Shown piece by piece: positions 63,501 to 64,000 of a DNA stretch of 64,000 bases. Source of the DNA: Polaribacter aquimarinus (lineage in GTDB: Bacteria; Bacteroidota; Bacteroidia; Flavobacteriales; Flavobacteriaceae). The stretch is from contig NZ_QFFG01000005.1 of the NCBI RefSeq assembly GCF_003129485.1, positions 186,001-250,000 on the forward strand, read 5' to 3'. Numbering within the stretch: the first letter of the stretch is position 1; every line of letters starts with the position of its first letter. Position numbers and translations under genes: made by a program. Below the pieces are notes generated by a model, which was given only the letters and a program-made list of their open reading frames with translations, was not told the DNA's origin and made no database searches.

Positions 63501-64000
63501 TAGAATAGATAATCCAGTAAATGACAATGGAATTCCTGTTTTGCCAGGAACTGCAGGCGCTGGTACTACAGGTCAGTCTGATGTTAGTTCAACAAATGCA
63601 GCAGTACAATCGGCAGAATGTGATTCTTGTAATCCTTTAAGTACTCAATTTGTAGATACAGATTTAGATGGAATAGGAAATCGTTGTGATTTAGATGATG
63701 ACAATGATGGTGTTTTAGATGCTACAGAATGTAATGGTACCCTTACTAATGAAAAATTAGGAGGCCTTTTAGCTTCTACTGGTAGTACGTTTGATCAAAA
63801 ATCTGGAGTTGTACATAATCTTTCATTTCCATCTTCACCTATTTCGCTTAATGGTACCTATTCTTATACAGATGTTAGAGAAACGGAAGTCTCCTCAACT
63901 TGGATTAAAGCTACATTCTTTAGAAATAATCAAATTAGTTCAGGTGGTTTAGGAACTATTGATGTAGATATGGGTAAAGTGTCAGAAACTACTTTAGCAA
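60556..64000 (+). CDS. Giant secreted protein with TSP3 repeats and repeated modules, partial
   Basis: An open frame of at least 1148 codons that runs off the right edge. The signal peptide (about 1-38) ends LFPLFTFSQ. A first beta-rich domain (about 39-240) contains PSGNVNDLLIAAISSDERN and EWVAVTLAFGG. Calcium-binding thrombospondin type 3 repeats follow (DSDGDGVSDICDLDDDNDGV). A module of about 195 residues starting LGGLLAxTGS appears three times, at 61417, 62797 and 63757, with TSP3 stretches between; the third is cut by the edge. Copies 2 and 3 are most alike. Such proteins are usually T9SS cargo; the C-terminal sorting domain would lie beyond the window. An adhesin role is inference. Confidence 0.9.
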   Translation, partial: MILNKKKLFKEIIYSYNKTALSILVLALLFPLFTFSQATFVGSNSNCINTNVNSITINIPSGNVNDLLIAAISSDERNTQTFNTPSGWTLIQSNIAPNTNASLAVYYRVADGSEGATQAFTVGLNDELCGAIIRYDDVDNLPNPIDVSALARANTGSANPPAITTNNNSSTVINIVAVDDTGSMSIPSGTTERVNNQSDAHRLGIADEQQSVAGSINPSTWGNSSQEWVAVTLAFGGVVVIDQCDPAASGNTDSDGDGVSDICDLDDDNDGVIDTDEYNGTTYGSQDLGGLLASTGTGTFDRKSGVVNNLTFTSSPVGQDGTYIYTDIKETEVGAGFIKATFFQDGQGTGGTSGTSLGVVDVDADRVSETTIADSYIASNYINMIDFDTDIFTFTIQTWSTTGLYTSPSDINFVVYDGTATLSAATDLGGGVFEYTLTGTLENNSKLRLSSASGELIQRFIFTGIAMPNRSGDRIQFDFQNNIETAIDTDKDGIADYLDLDSDNDGIPDVVESGGTDSDRDGRADGIVGALTTTYGIPSTATTGLSLVNSDSDAIPDYLDIDSDNDGIPDNIEAQTSLAYIPPSGIATSMNDANNNGVDDDYEISGNIGFDPVNTDLTDNPDYLDADSDNDGYDDISENRDTNNTLSNSDTDGDGLDNNFDDNNDSSINGFTVNDGLGTNHKVTDIANLETAFGDEDSDFNPGSGDVDFRDRLDTDRDSIDDVEDLDDDNDGILDVDECNGTISTEKLGGLLATTGSTFVQKSGVVNDLSFPSSPTPLNSTYTYTDIRETEVTSNSIKATFFRNNQVSSGGIGTLDVDAGSVSETTLINSYVASNYVEFIDIDADVFTFTLQVWSVSGLYTNSSDITLTKTGGSGTLSALTDLGGGVFQCTVSSASSGHNTKFTLSSTSGELIKRFVFTATDIPNTSGDRIQVDFINSISTCTDEDDDGTLNSLDTDSDNDGCPDALEGNGGFVYADLDTNGRIDNPVNDNGIPVLPGTAGAGTTGQSDVSSTNAAVQSAECDSCNPLSTQFVDTDLDGIGNRCDLDDDNDGVLDATECNGTLTNEKLGGLLASTGSTFDQKSGVVHNLSFPSSPISLNGTYSYTDVRETEVSSTWIKATFFRNNQISSGGLGTIDVDMGKVSETTLA

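Overview
The window is low-GC DNA with the gene content and order of a marine member of the Flavobacteriaceae (Bacteroidota); the proteins look Polaribacter-like, but the genus is a guess. Evidence: a complete gliding/type IX secretion core (gldK-gldL-gldM-gldN), Bacteroidota-type -7 boxes (TANNTTTG) before many genes, split cobalamin-dependent methionine synthase, LytTR/LytS signalling, and a huge secreted thrombospondin-type-3 repeat protein. No transposase, integrase, phage gene or CRISPR array was seen.

1-5.1 kb (minus strand): the start of groES, then a housekeeping block transcribed leftwards from miaB through a small beta-rich protein, a sigma-54-type activator, lptE and a TPR-like protein to secG. 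5.3-13.6 kb (plus): topA, an arginase-fold protein lacking half of the expected metal ligands, then gldKLMN closed by a strong terminator. 13.7-20.8 kb: an FAD oxidoreductase, a DUF983 protein and an ABC-F ATPase (the last two divergent from abutting promoters), a lipoprotein, a PLP enzyme, a glucosaminidase-LysM lipoprotein and a VWA protein. 21-25.7 kb: a LytS/LytTR two-component operon led by an unusual membrane protein, ending in a gamma-class carbonic anhydrase. 25.8-31.6 kb: tandem duplicated Spy-like genes, a mechanosensitive channel, a frameshifted small gene and a large metzincin-type protease.

31.8-56 kb is a methionine/cysteine supercluster. metK diverges from a SAM-I riboswitch that leads metY, a three-enzyme fusion (homoserine acyltransferase-like + aspartate kinase + homoserine dehydrogenase) and metZ. 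An Rrf2 regulator follows, then an assimilatory sulfate operon (DUF2061, cysH, cysD, cysN, HEPN-tailed sulfite reductase, cobA, siroheme dehydrogenase, ferredoxin reductase, ferredoxin, cysE, cysM). Two similar 16-bp sites, one covering the predicted transcription start, precede this operon and are the likely Rrf2 operators. A second SAM-I riboswitch leads the split metH and metF. The likely logic is that SAM controls the methionine arm through RNA, and the Rrf2 protein controls the cysteine arm. The cluster has been invaded by small non-autonomous repeats: an S23 four-helix-bundle gene between inverted repeats, and REP-like elements around metF, one of them nested.

56-64 kb: trxA, an M1 aminopeptidase, a DUF58 protein, tRNA-Asp(GTC), and the first 1148 codons of a giant secreted protein that runs off the right edge. 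No wholly new system is obvious. The best candidates for new biology are the sulfur-cluster control region, the triple fusion, the degenerate arginase next to gld, and the receptor-like protein heading the LytTR operon.
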